Positions 1 to 9,904 are shown, numbered from the stretch's first letter. The stretch is 64,000 nucleotides of DNA from an uncultured Nitrospiraceae bacterium (GCA_903822005.1 CAIJNL010000025.1:62001-126000); one strand, 5' to 3'. Numbers and translations are program-made. The notes: generated by a model not told the origin, from the sequence alone.

Positions 1-2
1 GC

Positions 3-1271
3 AGTATTCCCGATGCGGTGCTTACCATAGACCAGGACATGCGGATTATACAGAGGAACAGGGCGATGTCCGAGTTCTGCTGTATCAGCGACAAGCTCGT
101 CCCCGGCAAATCTCTTATGGGCCTGTCCGGGTCATGCGAGAGGTCATGCTTCCACATCCTGTTCAAGACCTTGCAGACAAAGGAGCCTGTTATAGAATAT
201 CGCCTGGAATGCACGACAAGCAAACCGAGCAAGGTATTTATTATTAACTCGTCTCCGCTTCGGGACCATGAACGCAGGTCCATGGGAGCGGTGCTTGTAA
301 TAAGAGATATAACCCGGCTGGCCAACCTCGAAAAGCAGGTATCGAGTCCGGCAGGGTACAAAAATATCATCGGTAAGAGCAGGGTAATGCAGGAGATATA
401 CCGTGTCCTGGACCTGCTGGCCGATGTCGAAACAACCGTGCTTGTCACGGGAGAGTCGGGCACGGGCAAGGAGCTTATAGCGGACGCGCTCCACTATGGG
501 GGATCGAGGGCCAAGGGGCCGCTTGTAAAGGTCAATTGCGCTGCCCTGGCTGATAATCTTCTTGAAAGTGAACTTTTCGGGCATGTGCGCGGCGCTTTCA
601 CGGGTGCTGTTAAAGACAAGATAGGGCGGTTCGAGGCTGCTGAGGGCGGCACGCTGTTCCTTGATGAAATAGGAGATATCCCTCTCAGCACCCAGCTCAA
701 GCTCTTGCGTGTGCTCGAGCGGAAGGAGTATGAGCGGGTAGGTGATTCGAAAACATTGAAGGCGGATGTGCGTGTTATTACTGCGACCAATGTCGATCTG
801 CAGAAAAAAATCCGGCAGGGTCAGTTCCGCGAAGACGTCTATTACAGGCTGAAGGTGATGACAATCCAGCTGCCGCCGCTCCGTGAGCGCACTGAAGACA
901 TACCTGGTTTATGCCAGCATTATGTCAGCCAGTTGAATGTGGAGCATGAAAAGAACATAAGCCGCGTTTCGGACGAGGTGATGAGGATCTTCATGGAATA
1001 CCAGTGGCCGGGAAACATCCGGGAGCTGCGCCATGCGCTTGAGCATGCCTTCATCCTCTGCCCATCAAGCGAGATCTGCCCTGAACATCTGCCAAGGGAG
1101 TTTACCAAATCGGGTCCCGACCTTGCAGACGACAGGACCCCTCACAAGACGAAGGTCGACATGGATGCGATAATGGATGCGCTTAACCGTACCGGCGGCA
1201 ACAAGGCAAAGGCCGCACGCGACCTCGGGATCGACCGCAGGACGCTCTATCGCAATCTCGAGAGGAAATAG
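3..1271 (+). CDS. PAS-domain sigma-54-dependent transcriptional activator (5' end outside window)
   Basis: Enhancer-binding protein that would open sigma-54 promoters by ATP hydrolysis. The reading frame is open to the window edge, and the residues before the first possible start (SIPDAV at the edge) read as the beginning of a PAS fold, so the true N-terminus lies upstream. Counting from the GTG at position 18: a PAS domain to about residue 105, with four Cys (21, 22, 40, 44) that might sense redox or a ligand; an AAA+ domain with Walker A GESGTGKE (145-152), the sigma-54 contact loop GAFTGA (192-197) and Walker [11 protein letters not shown] (211-220); and a C-terminal Fis-type helix-turn-helix ([18 protein letters not shown]). 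There is no receiver domain, so signal input is probably through PAS. The sdh and malic enzyme promoters downstream are of the sigma-54 type, making this a candidate regulator of them (inference). Confidence 0.93.
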   Translation, partial: SIPDAVLTIDQDMRIIQRNRAMSEFCCISDKLVPGKSLMGLSGSCERSCFHILFKTLQTKEPVIEYRLECTTSKPSKVFIINSSPLRDHERRSMGAVLVIRDITRLANLEKQVSSPAGYKNIIGKSRVMQEIYRVLDLLADVETTVLVTGESGTGKELIADALHYGGSRAKGPLVKVNCAALADNLLESELFGHVRGAFTGAVKDKIGRFEAAEGGTLFLDEIGDIPLSTQLKLLRVLERKEYERVGDSKTLKADVRVITATNVDLQKKIRQGQFREDVYYRLKVMTIQLPPLRERTEDIPGLCQHYVSQLNVEHEKNISRVSDEVMRIFMEYQWPGNIRELRHALEHAFILCPSSEICPEHLPREFTKSGPDLADDRTPHKTKVDMDAIMDALNRTGGNKAKAARDLGIDRRTLYRNLERK

Positions 1272-1296
1272 CTTTTAAATGGAGCGGAAGGTTTTC

Positions 1297-2580
1297 ATGC
1301 CGCCTGGACATTCTCTTGTCGAGAAATTGATAATATATGCCGCCCGGAGAATAAACGCCAGGTGCCTGAATTTCGCCCCGTCTTCTTCCCTGTCGGTCCC
1401 GCGCAGTGCTGACAACGGCCCGATGATGCTTTACATGCATGTGCCGTTTTGCGAGGAGCTCTGTCCTTATTGTTCCTTCAACCGGGTCAAACTTGAAGAA
1501 GGCCTTGCGAGGGCCTATTTCAGGGCCCTGAGAAAAGAGATATTGATGTACAGGGACCTCGGCTATAAATTCGGGGCGGTATATGTCGGCGGAGGAACGC
1601 CGACGGTCCTTATGGATGAACTCTGTTCTTCACTGCGCCTTATAAAAGAGACGTACGATATAGAAGAGATCTCGGTCGAGACTAACCCCAACCACCTTAC
1701 AAAAGAGAACCTCAGGATTTTAAAGGACCTCGGCATCAACCGTCTGTCCGTGGGCGTGCAGACTTTTGACGACGGACTGCTTAAATCTCTCAACCGGTTT
1801 CATAAATACGGCAGCGGGGCCGAGATCGCGGAGCGGCTCAGAATGACACAGGGAATATTCCATACCCTGAATGTTGACATGATATCCAATTTCCCGGGAC
1901 AGACCATCGGCATGCTCGAAAAGGACGTCTCAACCATCGTGGAACTCGGGGTCGACCAGGTCACCTACTATCCTCTTATGGCTTCATCAACGACACAGGA
2001 GACCATGAAAAAAGAGTTTGGCCGGGCCGAGGGCGGCAGGGACAGGGATTATTATCTGACGGTTGTCAAATCGCTCGCGCCGCATTACAAGGCCACAACT
2101 GCCTGGTGCTTCTCGAAGGATGAGTCGATGATAGATGAGTATGCGGTACATTATGATGAGTACGCCGGTCTTGGAAGCGGGGCAATAGGGCACCTGGGCG
2201 GCAGCGCGTACGCCAATACATTCGACATAGAGGAATATATCGGAAAGGTGAACAAGGGGATGATGCCTGTTGCGGCAAAAAAGGATTATCCCCTGAAGGA
2301 CAGGGTCCGCTACGATTTCTTAATGAAACTTTTCGGGTTGAGTCTCAATGTGACGGCACTTAAGGCAAAACATGGCGCTGATGCTTATCGCTGTCTCTGG
2401 CCCGAGATTCTTTTTTTCAGGCTCGTAAAAGGTCTGAAAAAAAAGGGAGACATTCTTGCCCTTACGGAGCGCGGGCAGTACTACTGGTTCATTATGATGC
2501 GGGAGTTTTTTGTATCGGTCAATAACTTCAGGGATTATTGCAGGGACAAGATTTATGCCGAAGGGGCCCAGAAAAAATAA
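1297..2580 (+). CDS. HemN/HemW-like radical SAM protein
   Basis: Radical SAM enzyme of the coproporphyrinogen III oxidase-like family. The cluster motif CEELCPYC (CxxxCxxC) follows MYMHVPF, with GGGTPT and VETNP further on as in the HemN/HemW family, and a HemN_C-like winged region at the C-terminus. The ATG at 1297 is chosen because GGAGCGGAAGG lies just upstream; an ATG at 1279 has no ribosome-binding site. The gene starts about 25 bp after the sigma-54 activator and probably shares its transcript. True HemN, HemW-type heme chaperone and other HemN-like activities cannot be told apart here. The extra N-terminal stretch before the cluster motif (about 45 residues) is longer than in HemW. Confidence 0.85.
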   Translation: MPPGHSLVEKLIIYAARRINARCLNFAPSSSLSVPRSADNGPMMLYMHVPFCEELCPYCSFNRVKLEEGLARAYFRALRKEILMYRDLGYKFGAVYVGGGTPTVLMDELCSSLRLIKETYDIEEISVETNPNHLTKENLRILKDLGINRLSVGVQTFDDGLLKSLNRFHKYGSGAEIAERLRMTQGIFHTLNVDMISNFPGQTIGMLEKDVSTIVELGVDQVTYYPLMASSTTQETMKKEFGRAEGGRDRDYYLTVVKSLAPHYKATTAWCFSKDESMIDEYAVHYDEYAGLGSGAIGHLGGSAYANTFDIEEYIGKVNKGMMPVAAKKDYPLKDRVRYDFLMKLFGLSLNVTALKAKHGADAYRCLWPEILFFRLVKGLKKKGDILALTERGQYYWFIMMREFFVSVNNFRDYCRDKIYAEGAQKK

Positions 2581-2666
2581 GGGAAAGCAGCGATAGCAGT
2601 GCCGCAGACTCGATGAGCCTGTTTTCTCCAGATCGACAATAAACCGAAAAAATTACTTCTTCACAT

Positions 2667-2690
2667 ATGTGGCGTCATGTGGCGCCACAT
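2667..2690. promoter_or_regulatory. Composite upstream activator-type site before sdhC
   Basis: A direct half-site ATGTGGC at 2667 is followed exactly 10 bp later by the perfect 14-bp palindrome ATGTGGCGCCACAT (2677-2690); two overlapping CACATATGTG palindromes flank it. The same arrangement recurs before the malic enzyme gene at 12054-12077. The palindrome centre is about 134 bp upstream of the -24 GG of the sdhC promoter, a usual distance for a sigma-54 enhancer. Apart from this site and the promoter, the 2581-3008 gap shows nothing recognisable. Confidence 0.7.
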
Positions 2691-2816
2691 ATGTGTGTAT
2701 TATTGACATGATGTCACAAGTCACAGCGAGCTATCAGAGTATTCCGGCCACGGTATCTCACGGAAGTGATTGAATCCATACCATTAATGTCGCCTCACAG
2801 CTACATTAATGCGGAA

Positions 2817-2832
2817 TGGCATGCTTATTGCC
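2817..2832 (+). promoter_or_regulatory. Sigma-54 (-24/-12) promoter of the sdh/frd operon
   Basis: TGGCATGCTTATTGCC matches the sigma-54 consensus (TGGCAY-N-TTGC), with GG and GC separated by exactly 10 bp. It lies 177 bp upstream of the sdhC start. A nearly identical element (TGGCATATTTATTGCC) precedes the malic enzyme gene. Confidence 0.78.
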
Positions 2833-3008
2833 ATTACTAAGCTGCAAACTGGTGCGTGCATTGTCACTTATTTGCATGGATTTTTACTGCATCGGATGAC
2901 GGGAATTTTAAATTATTCTGAATTGGCGCTGTTTTATTGACGCCAAGGGGAGAGAAGGCCGCTTACTGTAAACGCAAAAAGATTCATATGAAAAGGGGAG
3001 GTTAGGCT

Positions 3009-3677
3009 ATGGGATTTTTGAGTAGCACGGTCGGCAGAAAGATTTTGATGGCTATTACCGGTTTTTTGCTTCTGACATTCCTTTGTATTCATCTTCTCGG
3101 CAATTCTTTTATCTACCTGGGCTGGATCAATGCCTACGGTGAGCGTCTGCACAGCATGCCGCCAGTTGTCTGGGCAGCAAGGATCGGGATGGTAATCCTG
3201 CTCGCGGTGCATATCTTTTTTGGAATCAAGCTTACTCTCGAAAACAATGCAGCCAGGCCGCAGGCGTACGCCGTAAAAAAGAACGTCCGCGCAACATTCG
3301 CGGGCAGGACCATGATCTGGACAGGACTACTTATCGCAGCTTTTCTGATTTACCATCTGCTGCACTTTACACTGAGGATGACCAACCCCGAGATATCATC
3401 CGGTATCGATGCGATGGGGAGGCTCGATGTTTTTAAAATGATCGTGCTCAGCTTTAAAAATATTCTCATATCAGGCGCCTATATTGCGGCACTGATCGCT
3501 GTAGGACTGCACATCTTCCATGGCATCCAGAGTGTTGTGCAAACCATCGGACTGAACAGCGACAAGACATTGCCTTGTGTTGAGAGTACCGGAAGGGGAA
3601 TCGCCTTTATCCTGTTTTTGGGGTATGCGTCGATCCCGCTCGTGATCATCTTCGGCTTATTGAATTTTAAAGGTTAG
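3009..3677 (+). CDS. sdhC: Succinate dehydrogenase/fumarate reductase cytochrome b subunit (B-type)
   Basis: Membrane anchor that carries two hemes b and passes electrons between the quinone pool and the flavoprotein/iron-sulfur subunits. The 222-residue protein has five hydrophobic segments and His residues in the expected helices (CIHLLG, AVHIFFG, YHLLHF, GLHIFHG), typical of the single-polypeptide diheme B-type found in Wolinella, Bacillus and Geobacter. A strong AGGGGAGG precedes the ATG. It is the first gene of a C-A-B operon; the next gene starts 12 bp downstream. Whether the complex works as succinate dehydrogenase or fumarate reductase cannot be told from sequence; in Geobacter one such enzyme does both. 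Confidence 0.93.
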   Translation: MGFLSSTVGRKILMAITGFLLLTFLCIHLLGNSFIYLGWINAYGERLHSMPPVVWAARIGMVILLAVHIFFGIKLTLENNAARPQAYAVKKNVRATFAGRTMIWTGLLIAAFLIYHLLHFTLRMTNPEISSGIDAMGRLDVFKMIVLSFKNILISGAYIAALIAVGLHIFHGIQSVVQTIGLNSDKTLPCVESTGRGIAFILFLGYASIPLVIIFGLLNFKG

Positions 3678-3689
3678 GGGGGATAAATC

Positions 3690-5603
3690 GTGATACTTGA
3701 CGGAAAATGTCCATCAGGACCGCTTGCTGAAAAGTGGGACAAGCATCGCCAGGACATGAAACTGGTGAATCCCAACAATAAGCGGAAATACAAGATCATT
3801 GTAGTCGGGACCGGTCTGGCCGGCGCGTCTGCAGCGGCAACCCTTGGAGAGCTTGGCTATAATGTAGAGGCCTTCTGCTACCAGGACAGCGCCCGGCGCG
3901 CGCACAGCATAGCGGCACAGGGCGGTATCAACGCGGCAAAGAATTATCCGAATGACAGCGACAGCATATACCGCCTTTTTTATGACACGATCAAGGGCGG
4001 AGACTTCAGGGCCCGTGAGGCAAATGTCTACCGTCTCGCTCAGGTTAGCAACAACATCATTGATCAATGCGTGGCCCAGGGTGTTCCGTTTGCCAGGGAT
4101 TATGCAGGCTATCTGGATAACCGGTCATTCGGCGGCGCCCAGGTTTCCCGTACCTTCTACGCCAGGGGACAGACAGGCCAGCAGCTCCTGCTCGGCGCCT
4201 ACGCCACTTTTTCGCGACAGGTGAAAGCGGGGACGGTCAAGCTTCATTCCCGCACAGAGATGCTCGACCTGGTAGTTGTTGACGGAGAGGCCAAGGGCAT
4301 AACAGTACGAGACATGGTGACAGGAAAGATCAGTTCCTATGCCGCTGATGCGGTATGCCTCTGTACCGGCGGATATGTCAATGTATATTTTCTTTCGACA
4401 AACGCCCAGGGATGCAGCGTAACAGCGAACTACCGCGCATACAAGAAGGGCGCATTCTTCGCTAACCCCTGCTATACACAGATCCATCCCACCTGCATAC
4501 CTGTAACAGGCGAGCATCAGTCCAAGCTAACGCTTATGTCAGAGTCTCTCAGGAACGACGGCAGGGTATGGGTCCCAAAGAAGAAGGGTGACAAACGTCC
4601 TCCGCATGAAATACCCGAAGATGAGAGGGACTATTACCTTGAGCGCAAGTATCCGAGTTACGGTAACCTGGCGCCGCGCGACATATCTTCCCGTGCCGCA
4701 AAAGAGGCGTGCGATGACGGCCGCGGAGTGGGTCCCAGCGGATTTGGCGTATACCTTGACTTCGCTGATTCCATCAAGCGGCTTGGCGAAAACACTATTC
4801 GCGAGCGCTACGGCAACCTGTTCGAAATGTACGAGCGGATAACGGATGAAAACGGTTACAAACAGCCGATGCGCATCTATCCCGCACTTCATTACGCGAT
4901 GGGCGGCCTTTGGGTGGATTATAACCTTTCGAGCAATATACCCGGTCTCTATGTGCTGGGCGAGGCAAACTTTTCGGACCACGGGGCCAACCGCCTTGGT
5001 GCCAGCGCGCTGATGCAGGGCCTCGCTGACGGTTACTTCGTAATACCCTATACCATTGCGGACTATCTGGCGAAGTCAAAGCCGGGCATCGTCAAGGTCG
5101 ACCATCCCGAATTCAAAAAGTCCCAGGAAGATGTTTCCGCGTTGACCACTAAACTGCTCTCCATTAACGGCAAAAGGTCTCCAAAAGAATTCTGGCGCGA
5201 CCTCGGCAAGATCATGTGGGAGAATGTCGGTATGGCGCGCAGCGAACAGAGCCTTAAGAAAGCTATCCAGCTCATCCCTGAACTGAGGGAAGAGTTCTGG
5301 AAGAATGTCAAAGTAGTGGGTTCGGGTGATACGCTGAACCAGGAACTCGAAAAGGCGGGGCGTATTGCGGACTTCCTCGAATTCGGAGAGCTCCTGGCCC
5401 GCGACGCGCTGGACCGGAATGAATCATGCGGCGGACATTTCCGCGTCGAATACCAGACAGGGGAAGGCGAAGCAAAACGTAATGACAAGGATTATTGTTA
5501 TGTAGCAGCCTGGCAATTCAAAGGCACCGACAAAGAACCTGAATTACACAAAGAACCGCTGACATTCGAAACTCTGCAGCTGGCGGAAAGGAGTTATAAA
5601 TAA
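3690..5603 (+). CDS. sdhA: Succinate dehydrogenase/fumarate reductase flavoprotein subunit
   Basis: Catalytic subunit interconverting succinate and fumarate. Visible features: the dinucleotide-binding [15 protein letters not shown] near residues 37-50, the covalent-FAD His (H72 in [11 protein letters not shown]), the substrate-site segment QIHPTCIP, and the C-terminal FAD motif [10 protein letters not shown]...[13 protein letters not shown]. At 637 residues it matches B-type FrdA/SdhA. It starts at GTG, preceded by AGGGGGG. It is translationally coupled to sdhB: its stop TAA overlaps the next ATG (TAATG). Confidence 0.95.
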   Translation: MILDGKCPSGPLAEKWDKHRQDMKLVNPNNKRKYKIIVVGTGLAGASAAATLGELGYNVEAFCYQDSARRAHSIAAQGGINAAKNYPNDSDSIYRLFYDTIKGGDFRAREANVYRLAQVSNNIIDQCVAQGVPFARDYAGYLDNRSFGGAQVSRTFYARGQTGQQLLLGAYATFSRQVKAGTVKLHSRTEMLDLVVVDGEAKGITVRDMVTGKISSYAADAVCLCTGGYVNVYFLSTNAQGCSVTANYRAYKKGAFFANPCYTQIHPTCIPVTGEHQSKLTLMSESLRNDGRVWVPKKKGDKRPPHEIPEDERDYYLERKYPSYGNLAPRDISSRAAKEACDDGRGVGPSGFGVYLDFADSIKRLGENTIRERYGNLFEMYERITDENGYKQPMRIYPALHYAMGGLWVDYNLSSNIPGLYVLGEANFSDHGANRLGASALMQGLADGYFVIPYTIADYLAKSKPGIVKVDHPEFKKSQEDVSALTTKLLSINGKRSPKEFWRDLGKIMWENVGMARSEQSLKKAIQLIPELREEFWKNVKVVGSGDTLNQELEKAGRIADFLEFGELLARDALDRNESCGGHFRVEYQTGEGEAKRNDKDYCYVAAWQFKGTDKEPELHKEPLTFETLQLAERSYK

Positions 5604-6343
5604 TGGACCTGAAACTTTACGTATGGCGCCAGAAAGGCCCTGACAGCCCCGGAAAACTTGAACAATTCACAGCAAAGAACATAAGTCCCGACATGTCATT
5701 CCTCGAGATGCTTGACGAGGTGAATGAAGAGCTGGTAAAGGAAGGAAAAGAGACCATAGCATTTGACCATGACTGCCGTGAAGGAATCTGCGGCACCTGC
5801 TCTCAGGTCATTAACGGCATTCCGCACGGAGGACAGGACAAGACGACCGTCTGCCAGCTCCATATGCGGAAATTCAAGGATGGAGACTCGATCTATATCG
5901 AGCCCTGGAGGGCAAAGGCCTTTCCGCTCGTGAAGGACTTGATCGTAGACCGCAGCGCGCTCGACCGGATCATCCAGGCGGGCGGTTACGTATCGAATCA
6001 TACCGGCGGTTCCCCGGACGGCAACGCGATACTGATACCCAAGCCGGATGCCGAGGTTTCAATGGACGCTGCCGAATGTATTGGATGCGGAGGTTGTGTT
6101 GCCGCCTGCCCGAATGGGTCAGCTATGCTCTTTACTGCCGCGAAAGTGACCCAGCTTGCGATGCTTCCGCAGGGCAAGGTAGAGGCAGCCCAGCGCGTAT
6201 GCGTGATGACCGAGCAGATGCTGAAGGAGGGCTTCGGCAACTGCAGTAACCATTACGAGTGCCAGGATGCCTGTCCGAAGGGAATCAAGGTTTCGTTTAT
6301 TGCGAAGCTGAACAGGGAGTTTATAAAGGCAAGCGTAAAATGA
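5603..6343 (+). CDS. sdhB: Succinate dehydrogenase/fumarate reductase iron-sulfur subunit
   Basis: Electron-transfer subunit with three clusters: the [2Fe-2S] motif CREGICGTC (C58, C63, C66) with C84; a ferredoxin-like [11 protein letters not shown] near 159-169 for [4Fe-4S]; and a second Cys set ending [15 protein letters not shown] for [3Fe-4S]/[4Fe-4S]. Its 246 residues are normal for the family. The ATG overlaps the sdhA stop by one base, so the two are co-translated. It is the last gene of the operon; a long-loop hairpin with a T-run follows. Confidence 0.95.
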   Translation: MDLKLYVWRQKGPDSPGKLEQFTAKNISPDMSFLEMLDEVNEELVKEGKETIAFDHDCREGICGTCSQVINGIPHGGQDKTTVCQLHMRKFKDGDSIYIEPWRAKAFPLVKDLIVDRSALDRIIQAGGYVSNHTGGSPDGNAILIPKPDAEVSMDAAECIGCGGCVAACPNGSAMLFTAAKVTQLAMLPQGKVEAAQRVCVMTEQMLKEGFGNCSNHYECQDACPKGIKVSFIAKLNREFIKASVK

Positions 6344-6432
6344 TTCTGTATCCATTGGCTCTTTGATTTTCCCGGATTTTGAGTGGTAGCAAGTAGTTAT
6401 ATAGCTGGTAGTATTTGTTGATCCAAGTAGAT

Positions 6433-6498
6433 AAGGGCTTCGATAGAGGTTTGGCAATTGTTAAGACCCCTAAAGCCGCCGTCTTCGAAGCCCTTTTT
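6433..6498 (+). terminator. Putative long-loop terminator after sdhB
   Basis: Arms AAGGGCTTCGA (6433-6443) and TCGAAGCCCTT (6485-6495) are perfectly complementary and followed by a T-run. The 41-nt loop is unusually long, so the element might also be a leader structure for the following transporter gene. Confidence 0.5.
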
Positions 6499-6598
6499 GC
6501 GGCAATTTTATTATCCTCATCAGGCTTTTCAGCGGGCATGATCTGAAAGATTTTCAGCTAAGCTCGACAATGGCAGCAAAAATATAGGGGAGGCATTC

Positions 6599-7906
6599 AT
6601 GGCAAAGGCAGAAAAGAAAAAAGGTTTTTTCAGCTCGCTTCTTTTTAAGGTAACAGTCGGTATTGTTATTGGTCTTATCATAGGATTTGCCTGGCCGTCT
6701 TTTGCGACGCAGTTGAGGCCGCTCGGAATCGGTTTCATCAAGATGATCAGGTGCCTGATCGCCCCGATCATCTTTGGTACGGTCGTGGTGGGCATCGCCA
6801 AGATGGGTGACATGAAGAAGGTCGGCAAGGTTGGCCTCTTTGCGCTCGTTTACTTTGAACTTGTAACGACCGTCGCGCTTATTCTCGGTCTTGTCGTGGT
6901 GAATTTTGTTCAGCCCGGCAGCGGCATTAACGCAGACCCCGCGGCCCTCGATATTGGCCAGATCGCCAAATTCACGGCAGGCGCCAAGAACCTGAGCACG
7001 GTTGATTTCTTCATGAACGTGATACCAGTTACCGTGGTGGACGCCTTCGCGACAGGCGAAATCCTGCAGGTCCTCTTCTTCTCAATCCTCTTCGGAGTGG
7101 CCCTTGCGGCTATGGGAGAGAAGGGTAAGGCAGTGGTGCATATCATTGATGAATTCACGCACGGTTTCTTCAAGTGCATCCATTACATTATGCAGCTGGC
7201 CCCGATCGGAGCTGGCGGCGCCATTGCTTTCGCCGTTGCTAAATTCGGATCAGGTACGCTGGCCGGTCTCGTATATCTGCTGGCGTGCGTATGGGGTACT
7301 GCCATCTTCTTTGTTATCACGGTGCTTGGTTCCATATGCTGGATAGCCGGATTCAACTTCTTCAAGCTCTTCAGATATATCCTGGAAGAGTTCCTGATCG
7401 TCTGCGGAACGTCCTCTTCGGAAACAGTGCTGCCGCGTCTGATCACCAAGATGGAGAATCTTGGCGTTCAGCCTGCTGTTGTGGGCCTTGTTATTCCCAC
7501 TGGTTACAGTTTCAACCTGGACGGCACAAGCATTTACCTGACCATGGCAGCTGTATTTATAGCCCAGGCGTTCAATGTCGACCTGTCCATGGGCGAGCAG
7601 ATTCAGATCCTGCTTATCCTGCTGCTTACTTCAAAGGGAGCTGCAGCTGTTGCGGGCGGAGGGTTCATATGTCTGGCTGCGACCCTTTCGTCGCTTGGGA
7701 CGCTGCCGGTTGCGGGACTGGTGCTTCTGCTGGGCGTTGACTGGTTTATGGCCACCTGCAGGGCTCTGACTAACATGATAGGCAACGCGGTAGCTTGCGT
7801 AGTTGTTGGACAATGGGTAGGCTCGGTTGACAGACAGCGCATGTACGGGATACTTGACAGGAAAATAGCCATACCTGACGCGGACGCGCCGACAACGAAA
7901 GCATAG
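6599..7906 (+). CDS. Dicarboxylate/amino acid:cation symporter (DAACS family, DctA/GltP-like)
   Basis: Inner-membrane Na+ or H+ symporter for C4-dicarboxylates or acidic amino acids. It has about eight hydrophobic segments plus re-entrant loops; the serine-rich hairpin GTSSSETVLPRL and the later PTGYSFNLDGTSIYL segment are family signatures for substrate and cation binding. The 435 residues are the usual length. A GGGGAGG ribosome-binding site precedes the ATG. Position between fumarate reductase and a second dicarboxylate-type carrier suggests fumarate, malate, succinate or aspartate as substrate (inference). It is followed by a very strong terminator and appears monocistronic. Confidence 0.9.
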   Translation: MAKAEKKKGFFSSLLFKVTVGIVIGLIIGFAWPSFATQLRPLGIGFIKMIRCLIAPIIFGTVVVGIAKMGDMKKVGKVGLFALVYFELVTTVALILGLVVVNFVQPGSGINADPAALDIGQIAKFTAGAKNLSTVDFFMNVIPVTVVDAFATGEILQVLFFSILFGVALAAMGEKGKAVVHIIDEFTHGFFKCIHYIMQLAPIGAGGAIAFAVAKFGSGTLAGLVYLLACVWGTAIFFVITVLGSICWIAGFNFFKLFRYILEEFLIVCGTSSSETVLPRLITKMENLGVQPAVVGLVIPTGYSFNLDGTSIYLTMAAVFIAQAFNVDLSMGEQIQILLILLLTSKGAAAVAGGGFICLAATLSSLGTLPVAGLVLLLGVDWFMATCRALTNMIGNAVACVVVGQWVGSVDRQRMYGILDRKIAIPDADAPTTKA

Positions 7907-7930
7907 CTTAAAAAGCTGATTCGATTTGAG

Positions 7931-7985
7931 AGACGTGGGCTGTACCCTGCGATTCCGCAGGGTACAGCCCACGTCTGCTTTTTAA
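7931..7985 (+). terminator. Strong intrinsic terminator
   Basis: Perfect 21-bp arms (7931-7951 and 7956-7976) close an ATTC loop, followed by GCTTTTT. It ends the DAACS symporter transcript. The rest of the 7907-8264 gap holds a set of inverted repeats (separate entry). Confidence 0.9.
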
Positions 7986-8164
7986 GGTTTGGCACTGGCT
8001 TTTTTAATGAGAGTTCTGTAAAATGGAGTCAAATAATAAAAAAGGGGGGGGCGAACAACATATAAAGCTAAAAATCGATTTTTGCAGGGCTGGACTCATA
8101 GGGATAATCAATCCTTGGAGTTTGTGGAGACTCAGACGCAGTCAAATAGTTTTATTAATCCTTC

Positions 8165-8234
8165 TTAAGCAGCGCTTAATTTTACCTTCATTGTTAATGA
8201 AGGCAACAGAGATTGCTCATTGCCTGAAGGCAAT
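8165..8234 (+). promoter_or_regulatory. Three consecutive inverted repeats upstream of the DASS symporter gene
   Basis: Within 70 bp lie TTAAGC-AGC-GCTTAA (8165-8179), CCTTCATT-GTT-AATGAAGG (8185-8203) and ATTGCC-TGAA-GGCAAT (8219-8234), the last ending 16 bp before the GGGGAGG ribosome-binding site. They could be operators or leader hairpins. No known riboswitch core was recognised. Confidence 0.45.
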
Positions 8235-8264
8235 GCCAATCAGCAAAAGTGGGGAGGAACGCGG

Positions 8265-9845
8265 ATGGCCGACGCAAAGATCGAAGAACAAAAGAAACTC
8301 GATAAAATCGAAAACACGCAGAAGTTGACCGAAGCCGAAGAAAAGTTTGAGAGGCGCAGAAAAACAATAGGCTTTTTCCTTGGACCTGCACTTGGTTTAT
8401 TGATTTATCTCCTGCCCATAGAAGGGTTAAAACCGCAGGCGCAGATGCTTCTGGCTGTCATCGCCTTTACAGCAACATGGTGGATATGCGAGCCGATCCC
8501 CATACCTGCAACATCCCTTCTTGGCCCCACGCTGTGTATCGTATTGGGCGTTGAGTCTGCCGCCAAAGTATTTGCGCCATTCGCAAATCCGCTGATCTAC
8601 CTTTTCCTGGGAAGTTTCATACTCGCAACAGCCATGATGACCCACGGCCTTGACAAGCGTGTCGCGTACAGCATGCTTTCACTTAAATGGGTCGGATCGA
8701 ACCCGGCACGCATTCTCTTTGCGCTCGGTTTTGTTACAGCAAATATATCAGGCTGGGTCAGCAACACGGCCACCACAGCCATGATGTATCCGATTGCCCT
8801 CGGACTTCTTGCGGCGATAGTCGAAATGTACAGAGTCCAGGGCAAAGAGATCGATGTATCCAGATACAAATACGCCACGGGACTAATGCTGATGGCAGCC
8901 TATGCATCCTCGGTAGGCGGCGTTCTAACGCCTGTCGGCACCCCGCCGAACATCATCGTCATGGGTTTTCTAGAGCAGTTGGCCCACATAAAAGTAACAT
9001 TTTTCCAGTGGATGGTCTGGGGCTCGGTAGCAATGGCCGCTTATTTCATTGTCATGTATATCGTCCTATGGAGGATGTTCCCCGCTGACGTAAAGGTCAT
9101 CGAGGGGGCAGATAAACTCATAAGGGCAAAACGCGACGAACTCGGCAAATGGACGAGGGGTGAGGTAAATGCGGTCATCGCCTTTGCTGTTGCCGTGACC
9201 CTCTGGGTGCTGCCCGGCCCGCTTGCCATGATCTACGGAGAAAAGGACCCCCTGTTGGTGACTTACGGCAAATACTTTAATGAAGCCACTGTTGCCATGA
9301 TCGCCGGCCTGCTGCTCTTCCTCCTGCCCACAGACTGGGCCAAGAGGCAGTTTACAATTACCTGGAAAGAAGCACAGAAGGGCATTGACTGGGGCACCCT
9401 GGTTCTCTTTGGCGGTGGACTTTCGATCGGCGCCATGATGTATACCACAGGGCTTGCCGCATGGGTTGGCAGTAGCGTAGTGTCCCTTACCGGCGCCAAG
9501 TCCCTGATGTCCCTGACCATAGTCTTTGCCGTGATGTCGCTGCTGATGTCGGAGTTGACTTCTCATACCGCATCTACCAACATGTGCGCACCTCTCGGCA
9601 TTACGGCCGCAGTATCAATCGGAGTTGACCCGGTGCCAGTTGCGGTGGCCATTGCATTGGCCTCTTCACTCGGGTTCATGCTGCCTGTCTCAACGCCGCC
9701 CAACGCAATCGTTTTTGCCAGCGGACTGATTCCTATTACAACAATGATGAGGTCAGGTTTCCTGATTGACCTGCTCGGAATGATTTTCATCACCATTCCG
9801 CTAGTTGTCTATTTTGTCCCATGGGTGCTGGCGATAATGAAGTGA
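8265..9845 (+). CDS. Divalent anion:Na+ symporter (DASS/SLC13 family)
   Basis: Inner-membrane sodium-coupled carrier of di- or tricarboxylates (or sulfate in some relatives). Features: a charged N-terminal extension (about 45 residues rich in Lys and Glu), then some twelve membrane segments; two Ser-Asn/His-Thr type motifs (WVSNTATT and TSHTASTN), each followed by a signature PPN loop (PVGTPPNIIV and PVSTPPNAIV), which form the Na+/substrate sites. The ATG at 8265 follows GGGGAGG; an upstream in-frame ATG at 8220 lies inside an inverted repeat and has no ribosome-binding site. With sdhCAB and malic enzyme nearby, C4-dicarboxylate uptake is likely. Confidence 0.9.
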   Translation: MADAKIEEQKKLDKIENTQKLTEAEEKFERRRKTIGFFLGPALGLLIYLLPIEGLKPQAQMLLAVIAFTATWWICEPIPIPATSLLGPTLCIVLGVESAAKVFAPFANPLIYLFLGSFILATAMMTHGLDKRVAYSMLSLKWVGSNPARILFALGFVTANISGWVSNTATTAMMYPIALGLLAAIVEMYRVQGKEIDVSRYKYATGLMLMAAYASSVGGVLTPVGTPPNIIVMGFLEQLAHIKVTFFQWMVWGSVAMAAYFIVMYIVLWRMFPADVKVIEGADKLIRAKRDELGKWTRGEVNAVIAFAVAVTLWVLPGPLAMIYGEKDPLLVTYGKYFNEATVAMIAGLLLFLLPTDWAKRQFTITWKEAQKGIDWGTLVLFGGGLSIGAMMYTTGLAAWVGSSVVSLTGAKSLMSLTIVFAVMSLLMSELTSHTASTNMCAPLGITAAVSIGVDPVPVAVAIALASSLGFMLPVSTPPNAIVFASGLIPITTMMRSGFLIDLLGMIFITIPLVVYFVPWVLAIMK

Positions 9846-9872
9846 CCTCTTTCTCTTGATGGATTGAAAAAC

Positions 9873-9904
9873 TGCAGGTGTCCCGCTGACAGCGGGGCGC
9901 CTGC
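9873..9904 (+). terminator. Hairpin after the DASS gene, without T-run
   Basis: GCAGG...TCCCGCT-GAC-AGCGGGG...CCTGC forms a stable stem with a small internal loop, but AATGAAAAA rather than a T-run follows. It may end or protect the transcript. Confidence 0.45.

Noticed and set aside
8023-8328. A 101-codon reading frame before the DASS gene
   Set aside because: It overlaps the inverted-repeat leader and the true start of the DASS gene and has a low-complexity, unrecognisable product.
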